A stretch of DNA of 64,000 bases from Xenorhabdus anantnagensis (GCF_028598555.1 NZ_JAQRFN010000003.1:207167-271166); one strand, 5' to 3'. Numbered from the stretch's first letter, positions 1-11,182 are shown. The notes: generated by a model from the sequence alone, not told the origin. Numbers and translations: made by a program.

Positions 1-459
1 ACACAGACAACACTTTCTGTCGATGACACCTCAGAAGTGATTGATGCACTTAATGCAAGGTTTCCCAATATTGTCGGCCCACGCAAAGATGATATCTGCT
101 ATGCCACGACCAACCGTCAGGAAGCGGTTCGTGATCTGGCTTCAGGAGCTGATGTTGTTTTAGTTGTAGGTTCTAAAAATTCATCAAACTCAAATCGTTT
201 GGCCGAACTTGCACAACGCGTAGGGAAACCGGCTTATTTGATTGATTCGGCAGAAGATATCAAAGAGGAATGGATTACTGGCGTAAACGCAGTAGGCGTA
301 ACAGCGGGTGCATCTGCGCCTGATATTTTGGTACAGCAGGTTATTGAACGTTTAAAGACTTTTGGTGCAGAAACGGTTAATGAACTGCATGGCCGTGAAG
401 AAAACATTGTTTTCGAAGTACCAAAAGAGCTACGTGTCGCAGTGAAAGAGGTTAATTAA
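1..459 (+). CDS. ispH: 4-hydroxy-3-methylbut-2-enyl diphosphate reductase, 3' part
   Basis: IspH (LytB) performs the last step of the MEP isoprenoid pathway, reducing HMBPP to IPP and DMAPP with a [4Fe-4S] cluster. Only the C-terminal ~152 codons are in the window; the frame is open from base 1 and the start lies upstream. The visible part holds [14 protein letters not shown], whose Cys is the third cluster ligand in the family, then [11 protein letters not shown] with the Ser/Asn substrate contacts, and [12 protein letters not shown] near the end. As in E. coli it lies upstream of dapB-carAB, but three accessory genes are inserted between them. Identity is secure; the 5' part cannot be judged. 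Confidence 0.96.
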   Translation, partial: TQTTLSVDDTSEVIDALNARFPNIVGPRKDDICYATTNRQEAVRDLASGADVVLVVGSKNSSNSNRLAELAQRVGKPAYLIDSAEDIKEEWITGVNAVGVTAGASAPDILVQQVIERLKTFGAETVNELHGREENIVFEVPKELRVAVKEVN

Positions 460-481
460 CCTCAGGCTTGCGTAAATTCAA

Positions 482-549
482 ACTCGGCTTTTTCGGATTA
501 GGGGATGTAATAAATCTCACCCCGGTACAGCTCTCACAAAAAGCCGAGT
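482..549. terminator. Long-loop inverted repeat downstream of ispH
   Basis: A perfect 12-bp inverted repeat, ACTCGGCTTTTT at 482-493 and AAAAAGCCGAGT at 538-549, encloses a 44-nt loop. It lies between convergent ispH and the GNAT-like gene. The stem could act as a bidirectional terminator, although the large loop is unusual and no U-tract follows the right arm. Confidence 0.45.
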
Positions 550-582
550 ACGTTACGGTGTTTTAAGTATACCAGCTGAAAT

Positions 583-1278
583 TCAACTGAGTTTATATTT
601 ATAACGATCATTTATAAAATGCCATTTAAGACTTTTAGCGGGATTTAAATACAAATAGTTTTTGCTGGTCTTACTGAATGATTCAGTAAATCCCATATTA
701 ATATATATCTGTCTAGACGCCGGTATAGGGTTGATTTTTAGATTACCGTTCATACATAATTGTTGTGATTCGTTTACCGCATGTTCTATTAGTAAAACTC
801 CACAATTCCGAATGCCACAATGAGCGGCTATATAACTGACTTCAAGTAATGGAGTGCCAAATTCATCATCGCTAGGGGTAAGCTGTAAAACTCCTATAGG
901 AACACCTTTGAAATAGGCAACAAAAAATAATAACTCTTGTTTTGATTCTCTTCTTTTTTCATCATTTACACCTAATTCTATATTGAGATCCATAGTACGG
1001 AAAATACCATGTGACTCTGCATGCCTTTCATTCCATTTTTTTTGCTCATTATCATATACATTATCTTTATTATGATATTGCCATTCATCATATTTCATGG
1101 TTTTTATCATTATACTATTAACTACGTTATACATTTCCTCTTCAGTAGATTTCTTTATTTTTATCCATAACCTGATGTCAAACGATGGTGATCCTATATC
1201 CGAAGTGGATTTAGAACGGTATAAAGGTTCAAATACCGAAGGACAATTAATATTAAAAGATTTTGATCTAAACCTCAT
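583..1278 (-). CDS. GNAT-fold protein of unknown substrate
   Basis: A protein of about 231 residues. The ATG at 1278 is preferred because GGAGAAAGG lies just upstream; a TTG at 1296 would add six residues. The C-terminal half resembles a GNAT acetyltransferase: a beta-strand region LLFFVAYFKGVPIGVLQL, then a motif-B-like ending ASRQIYINMGFTES. The pyrophosphate-binding Q/RxxGxG/A motif is only weakly present (GIRNCGVLLI), so activity is uncertain. The N-terminal ~75 residues match no domain I recognise. It is an AT-rich single gene convergent with ispH, so it is probably an accessory acquisition. The substrate is unknown; an effector-like role is possible but unsupported. Confidence 0.6.
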   Translation of the reverse strand: MRFRSKSFNINCPSVFEPLYRSKSTSDIGSPSFDIRLWIKIKKSTEEEMYNVVNSIMIKTMKYDEWQYHNKDNVYDNEQKKWNERHAESHGIFRTMDLNIELGVNDEKRRESKQELLFFVAYFKGVPIGVLQLTPSDDEFGTPLLEVSYIAAHCGIRNCGVLLIEHAVNESQQLCMNGNLKINPIPASRQIYINMGFTESFSKTSKNYLYLNPAKSLKWHFINDRYKYKLS

Positions 1279-1556
1279 CACCTTTCTCCCATACAAGATT
1301 GTAATAAAACTTACTCATTTTTACTATATTAATATCATGACCAAAGACCAGCTGCCATTGATTATTATTGTTTAATTAAAACTAATAAATAAAATAATAT
1401 AATGAATTAATGACATCTTATAGGGTTAAACTCTATTTTTAAAAGGTCACTATAGATCCTTTTGTTGTAAAAAGAAAGATAACAATGCTACCAAAGTCTA
1501 ATTTGAATTCAGGCTCAAGTAAAAATACAGTATTTATTATGGAAATGAATAATGAA

Positions 1557-2198
1557 TTACGATGTAAATGCCACATCATATTGCACCGACAGTTTACCTT
1601 TCTTTTGCTGTATATCCTGTATCAAGATTCCATTTATTTTCTTTAATGACTCCACGTGTGTTCCACCACAAGGATAAGGTGTAAGCTCGCCAAAACCGAC
1701 CTCCCTAAATCCATCATCACGCAGAGTAATTTGGCAAGATAAGTTTTCATCAATGAATTGGTCACATTTTTCTTGGAGCTCTTCAATTGAAAAGGCTTGT
1801 GCATTAGCTCCTGTTTTAAAAGTAACTCGACTTTCTCCAGGCCAATGGTGTGCCTTAATAGGATACCAACCCAATAATTCGACAATGTGACCAATAAGAT
1901 GCCCCGCAGAATGCAATTGTGAATGTAATTGGCGACGTTTCTCATCAACACGGGCAAAGGCAATACCTGTACTCACAGGATATGTTGTGTAATGAATTAT
2001 TCTGTCATTTTCTAACGTGACATGAATAACCTCCACATCATTAAGCCAGCCAGTATCACTGGGTTGGCCTCCCCCTTGAGGATGAAACGGAGTTGCTTTT
2101 AATTGAACCGCATAGCGTTGATCATCGCAGAGAGAACAATTCAGGATTTCAACTTCTCCTGTCAATATGGAACTGGATAAATAAAGGCGTTCAAACAT
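1557..2198 (-). CDS. AlaX-type alanyl-tRNA editing protein
   Basis: A free-standing relative of the AlaRS editing (second additional) domain that would hydrolyse mischarged aminoacyl-tRNA-Ala in the cytoplasm. At 213 residues it is the size of AlaX-M. The metal-binding motifs are visible: HSAGHLIGHIVE (HxxxH) in the middle and CGGTHVE (CxxxH) near the C-terminus, together with the glycine-rich FHPQGGGQPSDTG segment near residue 40. It is divergent from the LysR gene at 2293 with a 94-bp gap, a usual arrangement for a regulator and its target. E. coli has no equivalent here. The fold assignment is firm; Ser versus Gly specificity cannot be read from the sequence. Confidence 0.88.
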   Translation of the reverse strand: MFERLYLSSSILTGEVEILNCSLCDDQRYAVQLKATPFHPQGGGQPSDTGWLNDVEVIHVTLENDRIIHYTTYPVSTGIAFARVDEKRRQLHSQLHSAGHLIGHIVELLGWYPIKAHHWPGESRVTFKTGANAQAFSIEELQEKCDQFIDENLSCQITLRDDGFREVGFGELTPYPCGGTHVESLKKINGILIQDIQQKKGKLSVQYDVAFTS

Positions 2199-2292
2199 AA
2201 CTCATATTCCCTGGTATCAGCAAACTTTTCCTAATTGTATTAAATAAACTCAATTGCGATAATCCATCAAAAAACCAAATAACTTTTGACTT

Positions 2293-3246
2293 ATGAGCAC
2301 AAATAACACGATAAATTTAATGCGGGAGATGGCTATTTTCGCGAAAGTGGTTGAGACAGGCAGTTTCTCCGAAACAGCCCGTCAGCTTGCTGCCACTCCT
2401 TCTGCCATTAGCCGCTCTGTAGCCAAATTGGAAAAAGCACTGGGAACCCGCCTCTTACAGAGAACAACACGTAAACTACGTTTGAGTGAAAGTGGACAAG
2501 AAGTTTACGGGCGTTGTTTGGATATGGTAAATGCAGCTCAGGACATTATGGCCGTATCAGGGAATTTCAGTCATGAGCCACAAGGAATAATACGGGTCAG
2601 TGTACCTAAAGCGGTAGGGCGTTTCGTCGTTCATCCTCATATACCTGCTTTCCTTACCCACTATCCCAAAGTAGATGTAAATTTACGACTTGATGATCGG
2701 TATGTCGACTTGATAGATGATCAGGTTGATCTCGCGATACGAATTACAGATCAACCTCCTCCGGGTTTAATGGGACGACGTTTATTGCATATTTGGCATA
2801 TTTTATGTGCAACGCCTGAATACCTTGCAGAACACGGCATTCCACAGCATCCACACGACCTGAAAACTCACAGTTGCATTTATCTTGGAGAAGAACCAGG
2901 TGATTCGCGCTGGAAATTCAGTCAGGGTAACAAAATTGCCACCGTCAATATTCATGGACGTTATGCAGCCAATCATACAGGGGTAAGGCTTGATGCCGTA
3001 CTGCAACACATCGGAATTGGCAGTTTACCTTACTTTACCGCTAAACATGCTTTACAGCAGGGGCGATTAATTCAAGTTCTACCTGATTGGAACTTTAAGG
3101 CCAACTATACTGGCGAACTCTGGATACTCTATCCACCAACACGGCATTTGCCACCAAAACTTAGTGTATTCATCGAGTTTCTGACCAAATGCCTTCGTAA
3201 AGAATCCACGTCAGATAAAATAGCAGCCAAAGGTCGTAACCTATAA
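2293..3246 (+). CDS. LysR-family transcriptional regulator
   Basis: 317 residues. The N-terminal winged HTH (about residues 8-68) contains VVETGSFSETARQLAATPSAISRSVAKLEKALGTRLLQRTTR, the classical LysR signature given here in two overlapping reads: SFSETARQL and ISRSVAKLEKALG. The effector domain follows (about 95-300). It belongs to the large group that includes DsdC/CrgA-like regulators with the ending LPDWNFKANYTGELWILYP. It is divergently transcribed from the alaX-like gene, which is the most likely target. No ligand can be predicted. The start ATG has no clear ribosome-binding site, and an internal methionine at residue 10 is possible. Confidence 0.88.
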   Translation: MSTNNTINLMREMAIFAKVVETGSFSETARQLAATPSAISRSVAKLEKALGTRLLQRTTRKLRLSESGQEVYGRCLDMVNAAQDIMAVSGNFSHEPQGIIRVSVPKAVGRFVVHPHIPAFLTHYPKVDVNLRLDDRYVDLIDDQVDLAIRITDQPPPGLMGRRLLHIWHILCATPEYLAEHGIPQHPHDLKTHSCIYLGEEPGDSRWKFSQGNKIATVNIHGRYAANHTGVRLDAVLQHIGIGSLPYFTAKHALQQGRLIQVLPDWNFKANYTGELWILYPPTRHLPPKLSVFIEFLTKCLRKESTSDKIAAKGRNL

Positions 3247-3395
3247 CTATGAATTACCAGAGGCAGGAGAGTAACGACATCATATAGGATGATATCCGCT
3301 GTTTAGTTTTTTTTATAACTTCCCGTCGGAGTCCTGTTTTTCTTATTATCAGACTATAAGTCTGGCGCAGCCAGTTCTTGGCAGTTAAGCTGTAA

Positions 3396-4280
<885 letters not shown>

Positions 4281-4302
4281 TTTTAAAAAATATAATCATT
4301 TG

Positions 4303-4339
4303 TAATTACACAGTTATTTATTAAATATCTGTGTAATTA
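4303..4339. terminator. Inverted repeat after dapB
   Basis: TAATTACACAG (4303-4313) pairs perfectly with CTGTGTAATTA (4329-4339) across a 15-nt loop, 23 bp after the dapB stop. The stem is AT-rich and no clear U-run follows, so it is a modest terminator candidate. The rest of the dapB-carA gap up to about 4660 is AT-rich and presumably holds the upstream car promoter. Confidence 0.45.
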
Positions 4340-4666
4340 TGATATAAAAACAATTTTCAATAAAATACCTGAATTAATCACTATTTTCATGATAACACTG
4401 AGTCTTTTTGTTGCCTTTTTCCCATGAATACGAAAAAAAACATACTTTTTTTCTGTTTTTAAGTTTTCTCTCACAGTAATCGATTATCCTCTCCTAGTTT
4501 CCTTATGCTTTTCAGCTTCATTTACCCAATACAAGACCAAAAGTTGTAAAAAAGCCAATAAAAATGCCATTTTTTGTAGACAACCCCCCCTCCCATCATT
4601 AGAATGCGCGCAATTTGCCAAAATTTTGACAAAAAATCATGATTGGCATTGATTTTAAGGATTAAA

Positions 4667-4705
4667 TCTGAATTAATATGCATTGGATGCGACTTATTAT
4701 TCATT
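4667..4705 (+). promoter_or_regulatory. Pair of ArgR (ARG) boxes at the carAB promoter
   Basis: Two 18-bp ARG boxes separated by 3 bp, the canonical ArgR hexamer spacing. Box 1 (4667-4684) contains TGAATTAATATGCA. Box 2 (4688-4705) ends in TTATTATTCA; it deviates from the consensus WNTGAATWWWWATTCANW at two core positions. They lie 13 bp upstream of the carA start and overlap a TAATAT -10-like element (4674-4679), matching the arginine-repressed P2 promoter of E. coli carAB. Confidence 0.85.
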
Positions 4706-4717
4706 CTGGAGGGCGTT

Positions 4718-5878
4718 TTGATTAAGTCAGCTATATTGGTTCTGGAAGATGGAACCCAATTTCACGGTCGCGCCATTGGTGTAGAAGGTGTGGCTGTTGG
4801 AGAAGTGGTCTTCAATACCTCAATGACCGGATATCAAGAAATACTTACCGACCCTTCCTATTCCCGCCAAATTGTTACTCTTACTTATCCTCATATTGGT
4901 AATGTCGGCATCAATGCCGCTGATGAAGAATCCTCCACCATTCAAGCCCAAGGCTTAGTTATCCGTGACTTGCCCTTAGTGACCAGCAACTTCCGCAGTG
5001 AAGAAAATCTGTCTGATTACCTGAAACGTCACAATATTGTCGCCATCGCAGATATCGATACACGTAAACTGACCCGCCTATTAAGAGAAAAAGGGGCACA
5101 GAACGGTTGTATCATTGCGGGTAATGAGGCAGACACCCAAGTTGCACTGGAAAAAGCAAAAGCATTCCCTGGCTTGAAAGGCATGGATTTAGCGAAAGAA
5201 GTCACGACAGCACAATCTTATCAATGGGTGCAAGGAAGTTGGACATTAGCGGATGGGCTACCAGAAGCGCGCAAAGAACAAGAATTACCTTACCATATTG
5301 TAGCCTATGATTTTGGGGTTAAGCGCAATATCCTGCGTATGCTGGTGGATCGCGGCTGCCGCGTTACTGTTGTTCCGGCAAAAACCCCGGCTGATGAAGT
5401 GCTGAAAATGGCACCGGATGGCATTTTCCTGTCCAATGGGCCTGGTGACCCAGAACCATGCGACTATGCTATTGAAGCAATCAAAACTTTCCTGAATACC
5501 GAAATCCCTGTATTTGGTATCTGTTTGGGACATCAATTACTGGCGCTGGCCAGTGGTGCAAAAACCGTGAAAATGAAATTTGGTCATCACGGTGGCAACC
5601 ATCCTGTTAAAGACTTAGATCGCGACGTCGTCATGATCACAGCACAAAACCACGGCTTTGCAGTTGATGAAAGTTCACTGCCAGCCAATCTGCGCGTCAC
5701 GCATAAGTCACTCTTCGATGGCACATTGCAAGGCATTCATCGCACTGACAAACCTGCATTCAGCTTCCAGGGGCATCCTGAAGCCAGCCCCGGCCCACAT
5801 GAAGCTGCTTCTTTGTTCGATCACTTTATTGAACTTATTGAAGAACACCGCCAGACAAACGCCCAGAACACCAAATAA
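4718..5878 (+). CDS. carA: Carbamoyl-phosphate synthase small (glutaminase) subunit
   Basis: CarA hydrolyses glutamine and channels ammonia to CarB for carbamoyl phosphate, feeding arginine and pyrimidine synthesis. The start is a TTG at 4718 with the strong site CTGGAGGG at 4706-4713; the protein then begins [17 protein letters not shown] in line with E. coli CarA, which I recall also uses TTG. It is 386 residues (382 in E. coli). The class I amidotransferase triad is visible: nucleophile in [15 protein letters not shown], and His and Glu in [14 protein letters not shown]. It is followed 17 bp later by carB and preceded by the two ARG boxes. Confidence 0.97.
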   Translation: MIKSAILVLEDGTQFHGRAIGVEGVAVGEVVFNTSMTGYQEILTDPSYSRQIVTLTYPHIGNVGINAADEESSTIQAQGLVIRDLPLVTSNFRSEENLSDYLKRHNIVAIADIDTRKLTRLLREKGAQNGCIIAGNEADTQVALEKAKAFPGLKGMDLAKEVTTAQSYQWVQGSWTLADGLPEARKEQELPYHIVAYDFGVKRNILRMLVDRGCRVTVVPAKTPADEVLKMAPDGIFLSNGPGDPEPCDYAIEAIKTFLNTEIPVFGICLGHQLLALASGAKTVKMKFGHHGGNHPVKDLDRDVVMITAQNHGFAVDESSLPANLRVTHKSLFDGTLQGIHRTDKPAFSFQGHPEASPGPHEAASLFDHFIELIEEHRQTNAQNTK

Positions 5879-5895
5879 TCAGGAGAAGAAGAAAA

Positions 5896-8800
5896 ATGGC
5901 AAAACGTACTGATATTAAAAGTATCCTGATTTTAGGTGCTGGCCCAATTGTTATCGGTCAGGCTTGTGAATTTGACTACTCCGGCGCACAGGCCTGTAAG
6001 GCGCTGCGGGAAGAAGGTTATCGCGTCATTCTGGTAAACTCGAATCCAGCAACGATAATGACCGATCCTGAAATGGCAGATGCGACCTATATCGAGCCAA
6101 TCCATTGGGAAGTTGTACGTAAAATCATTGAAAAAGAACGCCCAGATGCCGTCTTGCCTACAATGGGCGGACAAACAGCCCTAAACTGTGCGCTGGAACT
6201 GGAACGCCAAGGTGTACTAAAAGAATTTGGCGTCACCATGATTGGTGCAACGGCTGATGCGATTGATAAAGCCGAAGATCGTCAACGTTTCGACAAAGCG
6301 ATGAAAAAAATCGGCTTGGATACTGCACGTTCTGGTATCGCCCATACTATGGAAGAAGCGCTGGCAGTAGCAGAAGATGTTGGTTTTCCTTGCATTATTC
6401 GCCCTTCTTTTACCATGGGTGGAACCGGTGGTGGTATTGCCTACAACCGTGAAGAATTCGAAGAAATTTGTGAACGCGGCTTAGATCTTTCTCCAACCAA
6501 TGAATTGCTGATCGATGAATCACTGATTGGCTGGAAAGAATATGAAATGGAAGTGGTGCGGGATAAAAATGATAACTGCATCATCGTCTGCTCCATTGAA
6601 AACTTCGATCCAATGGGCATCCATACTGGTGATTCCATCACTGTAGCACCAGCACAAACGCTGACCGACAAAGAATATCAAGTCATGCGTAACGCTTCGA
6701 TGGCGGTATTGCGTGAAATCGGCGTAGAAACGGGTGGCTCAAACGTTCAGTTTGCTGTGAATCCGAAAAATGGTCGCCTGATTGTCATTGAAATGAACCC
6801 ACGCGTGTCCCGTTCATCGGCGCTGGCTTCGAAAGCAACAGGTTTCCCGATTGCGAAAATCGCGGCAAAACTAGCCGTCGGTTATACCCTTGATGAATTG
6901 ATGAATGACATCACGGGCGGACGTACTCCAGCATCTTTCGAGCCTTCCATTGATTATGTTGTGACAAAAATTCCTCGCTTCAACTTCGAAAAATTTGTAG
7001 GCAGCAATGACCGTCTGACCACACAGATGAAATCTGTTGGTGAAGTGATGGCAATTGGCCGTACTTTCCAAGAATCCATGCAGAAAGCCCTGCGTGGTCT
7101 GGAAGTCGGCGCGATCGGGTTTGATCCTAAAGTCAATTTGGATGATCCACAATCCCTGACCAAAATCCGCAGTGAATTGAAAAATGCAGGTGCTGAGCGT
7201 ATTTGGTATATCGCTGATGCTTTCCGCGCTGGCATGTCCGTTGATGGGATTTTCAACCTGACTAACATTGATCGCTGGTTCCTGGTACAAATTGAAGAAT
7301 TGATCCGTCTGGAAGAGCAAGTTGCAGAGCATGGCGTTAACAGCCTGACATCCGATTTTCTGCGTCACCTTAAGCGTAAAGGTTTTGCTGATTCGCGTCT
7401 GGCGAAACTGGTGGGAATCTCAGGTAAAGAGATCCGCAAACTACGCCATGATTACAACTTGTATCCGGTTTATAAGCGTGTTGATACCTGTGCAGCAGAA
7501 TTTGCTACCGATACCGCTTACATGTACTCCACATACGAAGACGAATGTGAAGCCAACCCGAACAATGACAAACCGAAAATCATGGTATTGGGTGGTGGCC
7601 CGAACCGCATCGGGCAAGGCATTGAGTTCGATTATTGCTGTGTACATGCTTCTCTGGCTCTGCGTGAAGATGGTTTTGAGACCATCATGGTGAACTGTAA
7701 CCCAGAAACTGTTTCTACCGATTATGACACTTCCGATCGTCTTTACTTTGAACCTGTCACACTGGAAGACGTGCTGGAAATCGTGCGTGTTGAACAGCCA
7801 AAAGGCGTTATCGTTCAATATGGCGGCCAGACACCACTGAAACTGGCCCGTGAACTGGAAGCAGCAGGTGTACCTATTATCGGTACCAGCCCTGATGCCA
7901 TTGACCGTGCAGAAGATCGTGAACGTTTCCAGCAAGCTGTTAATCGCCTTGGCCTGAAACAACCAGCAAATGCCACCGTTACCGCTATCGAACAGGCTGT
8001 AGAAAAAGGTAATGATATTGGTTATCCACTGGTCGTTCGTCCATCTTATGTATTGGGTGGACGTGCAATGGAAATCGTATACGATGAATCTGACTTGCGC
8101 CGTTATTTCCAGAATGCAGTTAACGTATCCAACGATGCGCCAGTCCTGCTGGATCGCTTCCTTGATGATGCAATTGAAGTAGACGTGGATGCCATCTGTG
8201 ATGGTGAACGTGTCCTGATTGGCGGCATCATGGAGCATATCGAACAAGCGGGGGTTCACTCTGGTGACTCAGCCTGTTCTTTGCCTGCTTATACCTTGAG
8301 CAAAGAAATTCAGGATGTCATGCGCCAGCAAGTTGAAAAACTGGCCTTTGAACTGCGCGTTCGTGGCCTGATGAATGTCCAGTTTGCGGTGAAAAACAAC
8401 GAAGTCTATCTAATTGAAGTAAACCCTCGCGCAGCACGTACCGTACCGTTCGTTTCCAAAGCGACCGGTCTGCCGCTGGCAAAAGTAGCGGCGCGCGTGA
8501 TGGCAGGTCAGTCTCTGCTTGAGCAAGGTGCGACTAAAGAGATTATTCCACCTTACTACTCCGTGAAAGAAGTGGTACTGCCATTCAATAAATTCCCAGG
8601 TGTTGACCCAATTCTGGGGCCAGAAATGCGTTCTACCGGTGAAGTGATGGGTGTTGGTCGTACCTTTGCCGAAGCTTTTTCAAAAGCGATGCTGGGCAGT
8701 AACTCCACCATGCGTAAAAAAGGCCGGGCGCTTCTGTCTGTACGCGAGGGGGATAAAGAACGCGTTGTCGATTTGGCAGCTAAATTACTTAAGCATGGTT

Positions 8801-9126
8801 TTGAACTGGATGCGACACATGGTACTGCGATTGTATTGGGTGAAGCAGGAATCAATCCACGCTTGGTGAATAAAGTTCATGAAGGACGTCCGCACATTCA
8901 GGACAGAATCAAAAATGGTGAATATGACTATATCGTCAATACCACCGCAGGCCGTCAGGCGATCGAAGATTCAAAACTGCTGCGTCGCAGCGCACTGCAA
9001 TATAAAGTGCACTATGACACAACCCTGAATGGTGGCTTTGCAACCACTATGGCACTCAGTGCCGATCCGACTGAGCAGGTCATTTCGGTACAAGAAATGC
9101 ACGCCAAGATTGCCAAACAGCAATAA
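5896..9126 (+). CDS. carB: Carbamoyl-phosphate synthase large subunit
   Basis: 1076 residues (E. coli 1073). CarB uses two ATP and bicarbonate plus CarA-derived ammonia to make carbamoyl phosphate. Its two homologous ATP-grasp halves are evident: [15 protein letters not shown] and [14 protein letters not shown] in the first, [15 protein letters not shown] and [14 protein letters not shown] in the second. The conserved [20 protein letters not shown] and its counterpart [17 protein letters not shown] also appear. The C-terminal MGS-like allosteric domain (about 935-1076) contains [18 protein letters not shown]. It is co-transcribed with carA and ends before a strong terminator. No disruption is seen. 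Confidence 0.98.
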   Translation: MAKRTDIKSILILGAGPIVIGQACEFDYSGAQACKALREEGYRVILVNSNPATIMTDPEMADATYIEPIHWEVVRKIIEKERPDAVLPTMGGQTALNCALELERQGVLKEFGVTMIGATADAIDKAEDRQRFDKAMKKIGLDTARSGIAHTMEEALAVAEDVGFPCIIRPSFTMGGTGGGIAYNREEFEEICERGLDLSPTNELLIDESLIGWKEYEMEVVRDKNDNCIIVCSIENFDPMGIHTGDSITVAPAQTLTDKEYQVMRNASMAVLREIGVETGGSNVQFAVNPKNGRLIVIEMNPRVSRSSALASKATGFPIAKIAAKLAVGYTLDELMNDITGGRTPASFEPSIDYVVTKIPRFNFEKFVGSNDRLTTQMKSVGEVMAIGRTFQESMQKALRGLEVGAIGFDPKVNLDDPQSLTKIRSELKNAGAERIWYIADAFRAGMSVDGIFNLTNIDRWFLVQIEELIRLEEQVAEHGVNSLTSDFLRHLKRKGFADSRLAKLVGISGKEIRKLRHDYNLYPVYKRVDTCAAEFATDTAYMYSTYEDECEANPNNDKPKIMVLGGGPNRIGQGIEFDYCCVHASLALREDGFETIMVNCNPETVSTDYDTSDRLYFEPVTLEDVLEIVRVEQPKGVIVQYGGQTPLKLARELEAAGVPIIGTSPDAIDRAEDRERFQQAVNRLGLKQPANATVTAIEQAVEKGNDIGYPLVVRPSYVLGGRAMEIVYDESDLRRYFQNAVNVSNDAPVLLDRFLDDAIEVDVDAICDGERVLIGGIMEHIEQAGVHSGDSACSLPAYTLSKEIQDVMRQQVEKLAFELRVRGLMNVQFAVKNNEVYLIEVNPRAARTVPFVSKATGLPLAKVAARVMAGQSLLEQGATKEIIPPYYSVKEVVLPFNKFPGVDPILGPEMRSTGEVMGVGRTFAEAFSKAMLGSNSTMRKKGRALLSVREGDKERVVDLAAKLLKHGFELDATHGTAIVLGEAGINPRLVNKVHEGRPHIQDRIKNGEYDYIVNTTAGRQAIEDSKLLRRSALQYKVHYDTTLNGGFATTMALSADPTEQVISVQEMHAKIAKQQ

Positions 9127-9174
9127 CGCTATCAAATAGAGGGTATCGCCATTTTTGGCGGTAGCCTCCTACTA

Positions 9175-9223
9175 AAAACGGCTTCCCCAAAGTTGGAAAT
9201 CCAACGAGTAAGGAAGCCGTTTT
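9175..9223 (+). terminator. First terminator after carB
   Basis: Twelve-base arms AAAACGGCTTCC (9175-9186) and GGAAGCCGTTTT (9212-9223) enclose a smaller nested hairpin, GTTGG/CCAAC around 9192-9205. The run TTTTATGTTT follows. It stands about 50 bp after the carB stop and probably serves carAB. Confidence 0.7.
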
Positions 9224-9252
9224 ATGTTTCTCGATAAAGTTTGAATGACAAA

Positions 9253-9287
9253 AAAGCCATTCCTGGTCAGGAATGGCTTTGATTTTT
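9253..9287. terminator. Second, strong Rho-independent terminator after carB
   Basis: A perfect 12-bp stem, AAAGCCATTCCT (9253-9264) with AGGAATGGCTTT (9269-9280), has a 4-nt loop and is followed by GATTTTTT. It is preceded by an A-run, so it can also end minus-strand transcripts arriving from the mrx operon. Confidence 0.85.
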
Positions 9288-9318
9288 TGATACTTTAATC
9301 TTTTTCTATTCAATATCC

Positions 9319-9399
9319 GTACTATTTAATATTAGTACTATTTGTTATCAATACTATTTATTACCAATACTATTTATTATCCAGTGCCATTTGCTATCA
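9319..9399. repeat. 16-bp tandem repeat, about five copies
   Basis: Consecutive 16-17-bp units of the form RTACTATTTATTATCA begin at 9319, 9335, 9351, 9367 and 9383, with the last most diverged. The array fills the spacer between the carB terminators and the end of mrxJ. It belongs to a family of short tandem duplications found throughout the core part of this window. Confidence 0.85.
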
Positions 9400-9413
9400 A
9401 TATAAGCTCGGAG

Positions 9414-9689
9414 TTACAAGCCCAATACTGTTTCTGCCACACAGGCATATTGATTATTCATATGAACCTTAGGGGGAGTAAAACAGTCCACCAAAAACCA
9501 GTCTATGGGAGTCTCCAGGGTAATAGAAATAGCGACCAAATGCTCCAGACTGATTCTATTAGTACCTCGTTCATAACGTGACAATTGCTGATGGCTCACT
9601 CCAATTTTGTCTGCCAGCTCTACTGCTGTCACTCCAATTTCTCTTCTTTTCATTTGAATTCTTTTTCCTACCAGCATACTGACTTGCAT
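9414..9689 (-). CDS. mrxJ: MrpJ-type XRE regulator of the fimbrial operon
   Basis: 91 residues with an XRE helix-turn-helix: IGVTAVELADKIGVSHQQLSRYERGTNRIS (about residues 18-46, given as overlapping reads TAVELADKIGVSHQQLSRYE and YERGTNRIS). The last gene of the mrx operon, it lies 18 bp after mrxH. Its counterpart in Proteus mirabilis, MrpJ, is known to repress flagellar genes when fimbriae are made, and the terminal position here matches that role, so I infer a fimbria-motility switch. A second methionine at residue 5 could be the start. Function is inferred from family and position. Confidence 0.85.
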   Translation of the reverse strand: MQVSMLVGKRIQMKRREIGVTAVELADKIGVSHQQLSRYERGTNRISLEHLVAISITLETPIDWFLVDCFTPPKVHMNNQYACVAETVLGL

Positions 9690-9707
9690 GATATCTCTAC
9701 TCTCAAT

Positions 9708-10547
9708 TTATAAATAAGTTAAAAAAACTATTGCGGTGCCTTCATATTTACCGGCTTTTGGTGGAGTTATTGTGTGCAGTATTGATGTTAGTGTGAAATT
9801 AGTAGGTATATTCTTTCCTTGGGCAGTAACGTTCACGCCATCTGCTGCGTTTCTTCCATTAATTTGTAATGTTGAATACATTTGTTTATTAGAATCGAGG
9901 TATACTCTCGGCTCATCATTAATTGATCTGGCGTGCAACATTATTTTGTTGCTATAAATGGCACAATTAAAATGGCCGTTAATTGATCGGGTCGCATTAT
10001 TCACTTCTGGTGCAGTTAATTCCCCGTAGGTAATTTCAGAAGGCAAAGTGATTTGACAACTTTGATTTGGAGGAGGCACTTTGTTGCAAGTGGAGTTAGG
10101 GAATTTTTCCCCATAACCATATCCCGGATCGAGTCTAGGAGAATAAAATAAACCTACGCAGTCCGCATCTGCGCTAATAATAGTAAATTTAACTCTTATA
10201 GGGATACCAATCCGCTTTTTATACGCATTCATCACTTCGGCGGTTGTCCGATATTTCTGGGCATCTTGCAAGCATGCCCCTGCCTCCTTACAAGAGCCGT
10301 ACATGCCTGGTTTTTGACCATTTCTATATTGAACATCAGGGCCAACGTAGCATTTACTTCTTCCATAGCAAGGATTAGGAATACCCTCTTCTTCTGTCCA
10401 TGCAATAATTTCCATGGTCGTGGTAGTTCGGCCCGCTTCTATTGCCATATCAACCGGCATCACATAAGCGCCAGCATAAACATATGTGGCACTGACTAAA
10501 AAAAATAAGGCTGCTAGCTTCAACAACGATTTCTTAATATGGCGCAT
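9708..10547 (-). CDS. mrxH: Fimbrial tip adhesin, MrpH/MrxH type
   Basis: 279 residues. An N-terminal signal peptide is visible (KKSLLKLAALFFLVSATYVYA, cleaved near residue 25). The N-terminal receptor-binding half is rich in Cys (NPCYGRSKCYVGP, CKEAGACL). The C-terminal half is pilin-like and ends GKYEGTAIVFLTYL, the alternating hydrophobic strand used in chaperone contact. It is secreted through the usher and assembled at the fimbrial tip. It lies between mrxG and mrxJ, the same order as in mrp/mrx operons. The receptor is unknown. Confidence 0.8.
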   Translation of the reverse strand: MRHIKKSLLKLAALFFLVSATYVYAGAYVMPVDMAIEAGRTTTTMEIIAWTEEEGIPNPCYGRSKCYVGPDVQYRNGQKPGMYGSCKEAGACLQDAQKYRTTAEVMNAYKKRIGIPIRVKFTIISADADCVGLFYSPRLDPGYGYGEKFPNSTCNKVPPPNQSCQITLPSEITYGELTAPEVNNATRSINGHFNCAIYSNKIMLHARSINDEPRVYLDSNKQMYSTLQINGRNAADGVNVTAQGKNIPTNFTLTSILHTITPPKAGKYEGTAIVFLTYL

Positions 10548-10612
10548 AACTTATTTTCCAAATAGCATCAGATTCTGACTAAAGATCGTGGATGAAAAAC
10601 CAGTCAACATGA

Positions 10613-11182
10613 CTAGTCGTAATTAACTTCAAAAGTCGCAGTTGCACTGAATTCACCAGAACCAATTTTTTTCCGTTGAAGAGCACTAGGTTCAGCTTGT
10701 ACATACGCTCTGAATGAAATTACATTATTTCTGCTATTGGCTAATAACGGGAATTCACTGGTTTTATTAAACGGCATTGGAGTACCATCGATCTTCTCCA
10801 TACCAATGGCAGCACCATGTGCTCGACTGCCAAAGCTAAATGCCAACAATCCGGGTAACTCTTGACTTGGTTCTCCCAAGAACTTAATTTTTAGGCGTCT
10901 TGTTATACGAGGATCGCAGTCCTCTAAATTCAGATAAAATGGCTTGCCTTCTGTACGGTGTTTCGCATAAAGATCACGATCAAGAATATTTCCCAGCTCC
11001 ACTTCCATTTTTTTATCTTTCGTCTTAATCGAGCAAGTAGGAGTAAGTACAGTTAGCGTAATCTTGACATTTTGGCGCAGACTATCTTTTGCATGTGCAC
11101 TTTGCTGGCTGCTAATGCCAAAAAGAAACAGCGCTGGCAATATATATTTGGATAATTTGATGCTTAATGAACCCATTATCAT
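10613..11182 (-). CDS. mrxG: Minor fimbrial subunit
   Basis: 189 residues with a signal peptide (KYILPALFLFGISSQQSAHA) and an immunoglobulin-like pilin domain. The paired cysteines lie in TLTVLTPTCSIKTKDK and LNLEDCDPRITRR, and the chaperone-binding C-terminus is GEFSATATFEVNYD. It probably acts as a minor or adaptor pilin below the tip adhesin, as its place between the chaperone and mrxH suggests. There are 109 bp to mrxD and 65 bp to mrxH. The exact position of this subunit in the fibre cannot be read from sequence. Confidence 0.82.
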   Translation of the reverse strand: MIMGSLSIKLSKYILPALFLFGISSQQSAHAKDSLRQNVKITLTVLTPTCSIKTKDKKMEVELGNILDRDLYAKHRTEGKPFYLNLEDCDPRITRRLKIKFLGEPSQELPGLLAFSFGSRAHGAAIGMEKIDGTPMPFNKTSEFPLLANSRNNVISFRAYVQAEPSALQRKKIGSGEFSATATFEVNYD

